The position numbers and the translations under genes were made by a program. A model generated the notes under the pieces. The model searched no databases. It saw nothing but the letters and a program-made list of their open reading frames with translations, and had not been told where the DNA came from. 64,000 nt of DNA from Streptomyces sp. DH-12. GTDB lineage: Bacteria > Actinomycetota > Actinomycetes > Streptomycetales > Streptomycetaceae. This document shows positions 63,303 to 64,000 of the stretch, piece after piece; the stretch's first letter is position 1, and each line of letters opens with the position of its first letter. The DNA is taken from positions 4,440,001 to 4,504,000 of the forward strand of contig NZ_PPFB01000001.1 in the NCBI RefSeq assembly GCF_002899455.1, read 5' to 3'.

Positions 63303-64000
63303 TTACTGCTCGTCGAACAGGCTGGTCACAGACCCGTCCTCGAACACCTCACGCACCGCGCGCGCGATCGTCGGCGCGATCGACAGCACCGTGATCTTGT
63401 CCAGGCTCTCACTCAGCTCGGTCGGCGTCGGCAGCGTGTTCGTGAACACGAACTCGCTCACCTTCGAGTTCTTCAGCCGGTCCGCCGCCGGACCCGACAG
63501 CACACCGTGCGTCGCGGTCACGATCACGTCCTCCGCGCCGTGCGCGAACAACGCGTCCGCCGCCGCGCAGATCGTGCCACCCGTGTCGATCATGTCGTCC
63601 ACCAGCACACACACGCGGCCCTTCACCTCGCCGACCACCTCGTGCACCGTGACCTGGTTCGCCACGTCCTTGTCCCGGCGCTTGTGCACGATCGCCAGCG
63701 GCGCACCCAGCCGGTCGCACCACCGGTCCGCCACCCGCACCCGGCCCGCGTCCGGGGACACCACCGTCAGCTTCGACCGGTCCACCTTCGCGCCCACGTA
63801 GTCCGCCAGCAGCGGCAACGCGAACAGGTGGTCCACCGGACCGTCGAAGAAGCCCTGGATCTGGTCCGTGTGCAGATCCACCGTCAACAGCCGGTCCGCA
63901 CCCGCCGTCTTCATCAGGTCCGCGATCAGACGCGCCGAGATCGGCTCACGCCCCCGGTGCTTCTTGTCCTGCCGGGCATACCCGTAGAACGGCACGATCA
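63303..64000 (-). CDS. prs: Ribose-phosphate pyrophosphokinase, C-terminal part (start outside window)
   Basis: The last 230 or so residues of PRPP synthetase; the frame stays open to base 64000. The enzyme makes PRPP from ribose-5-phosphate and ATP for nucleotides, His and Trp. Visible motifs: PFYGYARQDKKHRGREPISARLIADL, LTVDLHTDQIQGFFDGPVDHL and the PRPP-binding loop VLVDDMIDTGGTI. The GTG at 63995 is internal, not the start. It heads the prs-rplY-pth series on this strand. Confidence 0.95.
   Translation of the reverse strand, partial: IVPFYGYARQDKKHRGREPISARLIADLMKTAGADRLLTVDLHTDQIQGFFDGPVDHLFALPLLADYVGAKVDRSKLTVVSPDAGRVRVADRWCDRLGAPLAIVHKRRDKDVANQVTVHEVVGEVKGRVCVLVDDMIDTGGTICAAADALFAHGAEDVIVTATHGVLSGPAADRLKNSKVSEFVFTNTLPTPTELSESLDKITVLSIAPTIARAVREVFEDGSVTSLFDEQ

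Overview
This window comes from the core chromosome of a Streptomyces species. The DNA is very GC-rich, codons end almost always in G or C, and GTG or TTG starts are common. Many genes are Streptomyces markers: ssgE, sepX/glpR, tricorn protease, pmt and DUF1876. From memory, the order (galU-moeA/glp-moaC ... ssgE-PBP-PBP ... pmt-rsmI-tatD-ksgA-ispE ... gal operon ... ppc ... pth-rplY-prs) follows the corresponding segment of the S. coelicolor chromosome. No search was run, so all names rest on motifs, length, neighbours and family knowledge.

Layout. 1-7263: the end of a penicillin acylase, a 5-formyl-THF cyclo-ligase, then galU, a gephyrin-like MoeA (Glp), moaC, mog, an acetyltransferase and the divisome membrane protein SepX/GlpR. 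7282-9850: a tRNA-Ala gene with its promoter and terminator, then a small accessory island holding two short membrane or lipoprotein genes and a GntR regulator divergent from two unknown small proteins. 9918-17867: a divergent leaderless pair (acetyltransferase/exonuclease III), a MocR-type regulator facing a cupin, and a MerR regulator facing an operon of flavin monooxygenase, hydrolase and dehydrogenase. 17943-24963: a giant tricorn protease divergent from a TetR-MMPL exporter pair with two identical 18-bp operators, then DUF1876. 24960-31114: a beta-lactamase-like hydrolase, ssgE, two tandem penicillin-binding proteins and a decayed transposase.

31161-39458: a secreted PA14/fibronectin protein, protein O-mannosyltransferase (pmt), rsmI, tatD, ksgA and ispE. 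The rpfB gene expected between tatD and ksgA is not there. 39467-47009: a Uma2 nuclease-like protein, an ABC-F ATPase, two related Pro/Gln-rich membrane-anchored beta-propeller proteins and an orphan response regulator lacking its phospho-acceptor Asp. 47348-52767: a sodium/sugar symporter divergent from galT-galE-galK, with a shared inverted repeat between them. 52786-58144: a decayed ATPase gene, an acetyltransferase, a LuxR response regulator, MarR divergent from a methyltransferase-VOC pair, and a desaturase-TetR operon with twin operators. 58435-64000: ppc, a small membrane protein, pth, rplY (ctc) and the 3' part of prs.

Shared themes. Many genes have a TANNNT box 6-7 nt before the start codon, the signature of leaderless mRNAs. 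Divergent regulator/target pairs with visible inverted repeats recur (GntR, MocR, MerR, TetR twice, MarR, gal). Several genes bear on cell-wall growth and division: galU, glp, sepX/glpR, ssgE, two PBPs and pmt. The most interesting stretches are the Glp-SepX/GlpR neighbourhood, the GntR small-protein module and the monooxygenase operon resembling the mycobacterial mymA locus.
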